Below the pieces are notes generated by a model. That model worked only from the letters and a program-made list of their open reading frames with translations, ran no database searches and was not told the origin of the DNA. From Bacteroidales bacterium (GTDB lineage: Bacteria; Bacteroidota; Bacteroidia; Bacteroidales; UBA932): DNA of 7,989 bases. The stretch spans positions 1-7,989 of the forward strand of contig JAKSKC010000061.1 of the NCBI GenBank assembly GCA_024401945.1. The letters are read 5' to 3'. Shown here piece by piece: positions 6,961-7,989 of the stretch. The position numbers were made by a program, and so were the translations under genes. Each line of letters begins with the position of its first letter. Positions within the stretch are counted from its first letter, which is position 1.

Positions 6961-7937
6961 TTCGTCTTGAAAATATACTCATCGCCTCCGGGGATGCCTC
7001 CGATACGTCCATACAGAAGTTCGAATGCCTTTCTGGCGATATCGGCCACCGGTTGTGCAACATACGAAACCGGATACACGGAAGACACATACGAGCTGGC
7101 ATCATCGAAGCAAAGCAGACGGATGTCAGGAGTCCCGCCATTGACGGGAGCCGGGATATGGCCCATCGCCTGAGTGAACATCCTGCATGAACTGAAGAAG
7201 ATGGCATCAACGTCCGAACCGGGAGCCATAAGTTCCCTCATAGCCTCACGCACGTCACCGTCCCCCTCGTTGTCTCCGAAGTTGACGAACTTCACGGGAG
7301 CCGTTCCATAGAGCCCGGCCTCCTTCAACGCGTCCTCGTACCCCATGAAACGTTCATTCAGGGTACCCACATCGAGGGAACGGCCCACATACGCCACTTT
7401 CCTGCATCCTGCGGATATGAGGCCGGAGACAGCCTCCTTCGCCGAAGTATAATTGTCCACCCCTACGAAATCGACGCCGACCTCTCTGAAATTCCTGTCC
7501 ACAAGCACCAGCGGAATGCCGGCGGCCTTGATCTCCATAAGTGTGTCCAGTCCTCCGGGAGGAGTCACAGAGATGATGCCGTCCACGTGCTTTCCCATGA
7601 GCTTGCGCACTGCTGACGCGAACTCGTCGGCACTCTCGTTGGTATTTACCGTCAGCACCAGATAGCCTTGCTTCTTCGCTTCCTCCTGGATACGGGAAAC
7701 AAGTCTTCCGAAGAATTCGTTGGAAATGTCTGTCACTATGACACTGATGATGCCTGACTGTCCCGTGCGAAGGCTCCGCGCGACCTCGTTGACCTGATAA
7801 TTCATATCAGAAGCAGCTTTGAGAATGCGCATTCTGGTGCCCTCGCTTACGCGGTTCCCGGCCTTGCCGTTCAAGACAAGGGAGACCGCACTCTTCGAAA
7901 CGCCGACCCTGTCGGCTATGTCCTGCATCGATACCAT
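6951..7937 (-). CDS. LacI/GalR-family transcriptional regulator
   Basis: DNA-binding repressor-type regulator of 328 residues, a normal family length. The N-terminal helix-turn-helix is at about 4-24 (MQDIADRVGVSKSAVSLVLN), the hinge helix region at about 47-59 (YQVNEVARSLRTG), and a periplasmic-binding-protein-like sugar-sensing domain at about 61-328. The family's YVAQPVADIARKA segment is at 292-304. The ATG at 7935-7937 is chosen because family members usually have a few residues before the first helix; ATG at 7926-7928 is an alternative. It is transcribed just ahead of the GH92 gene with overlapping or coupled translation (TAA stop at 6951-6953), so it most likely controls its own operon and perhaps the facing sugar transporter in response to a sugar. 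No clear palindromic operator was found in the 52 bases of upstream sequence available. The effector is unknown. Confidence 0.93.
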   Translation of the reverse strand: MVSMQDIADRVGVSKSAVSLVLNGKAGNRVSEGTRMRILKAASDMNYQVNEVARSLRTGQSGIISVIVTDISNEFFGRLVSRIQEEAKKQGYLVLTVNTNESADEFASAVRKLMGKHVDGIISVTPPGGLDTLMEIKAAGIPLVLVDRNFREVGVDFVGVDNYTSAKEAVSGLISAGCRKVAYVGRSLDVGTLNERFMGYEDALKEAGLYGTAPVKFVNFGDNEGDGDVREAMRELMAPGSDVDAIFFSSCRMFTQAMGHIPAPVNGGTPDIRLLCFDDASSYVSSVYPVSYVAQPVADIARKAFELLYGRIGGIPGGDEYIFKTKCI

Positions 7938-7969
7938 CAGTCAGTTGAATAAAATTCCGTTTAATATAG

Positions 7970-7977
7970 CAAAGATA
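7970..7977 (-). promoter_or_regulatory. Candidate -7 box for the LacI-GH92 operon
   Basis: The minus strand reads TATCTTTG, a full match to the Bacteroidota -7 consensus TAnnTTTG, 32 bases upstream of the LacI ATG. The matching -33 element would fall beyond the right edge of the window, so the promoter is only half visible. Confidence 0.45.
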
Positions 7978-7989
7978 ATCATTGCGGCA

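Noticed and set aside
7938..7989. A LacI operator upstream of the regulator
   Set aside because: No palindrome with the usual central CG could be found in the visible 52 bases. TTAAACGGAATTTT looks similar at first but its halves do not pair. An operator may lie beyond the window.

Overview
The window looks like chromosomal DNA from a member of the Bacteroidota, probably Bacteroidales. Three things point there. The genes lack Shine-Dalgarno sites and have A/T-rich leaders. The promoter-like sequences match the Bacteroidota -33 TTTG / -7 TAnnTTTG pattern. The gene content (a lipoate-dependent 2-oxoacid dehydrogenase operon, a fucose-permease-type sugar transporter, a GH92 mannosidase-family enzyme) is typical of gut or host-associated Bacteroidales. 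No RNA genes, mobile elements or CRISPR arrays were seen.

Left half (1-3552, minus strand): an operon for a 2-oxoacid (most likely pyruvate) dehydrogenase complex, transcribed in the order E2 (dihydrolipoyl acyltransferase), E3 (dihydrolipoamide dehydrogenase), E1. Gaps are 15 and 7 bases. E1 runs off the left edge. It carries an in-frame TAG at codon 154, yet the same frame stays open and E1-like for another 108 codons to the edge. The GH92 gene in this window ends with TAG exactly where its family ends, so TAG appears to be a normal stop here. The E1 TAG is therefore a nonsense mutation or a sequence error rather than a recoded codon.

Middle (3553-3741): a 189-base divergent control region. 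It holds a promoter for the E2-E3-E1 operon on the minus strand, a promoter for the transporter on the plus strand, and an 11-base direct repeat that overlaps the operon's -33 box.

Right half (3742-7989): an MFS sugar transporter on the plus strand converges on a minus-strand pair, a LacI-family regulator followed by a secreted GH92 glycosidase whose start overlaps or abuts the regulator's stop. The GH92 protein keeps the two catalytic-base aspartates but has glutamine where the family's catalytic acid glutamate normally sits. In characterised GH92 enzymes this substitution goes with hydrolysis of mannose-1-phospho-6-mannose, so the pair may remove mannose caps from phosphomannan, with the transporter taking up the released sugar. 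That role is inference and is the most interesting lead in the window.
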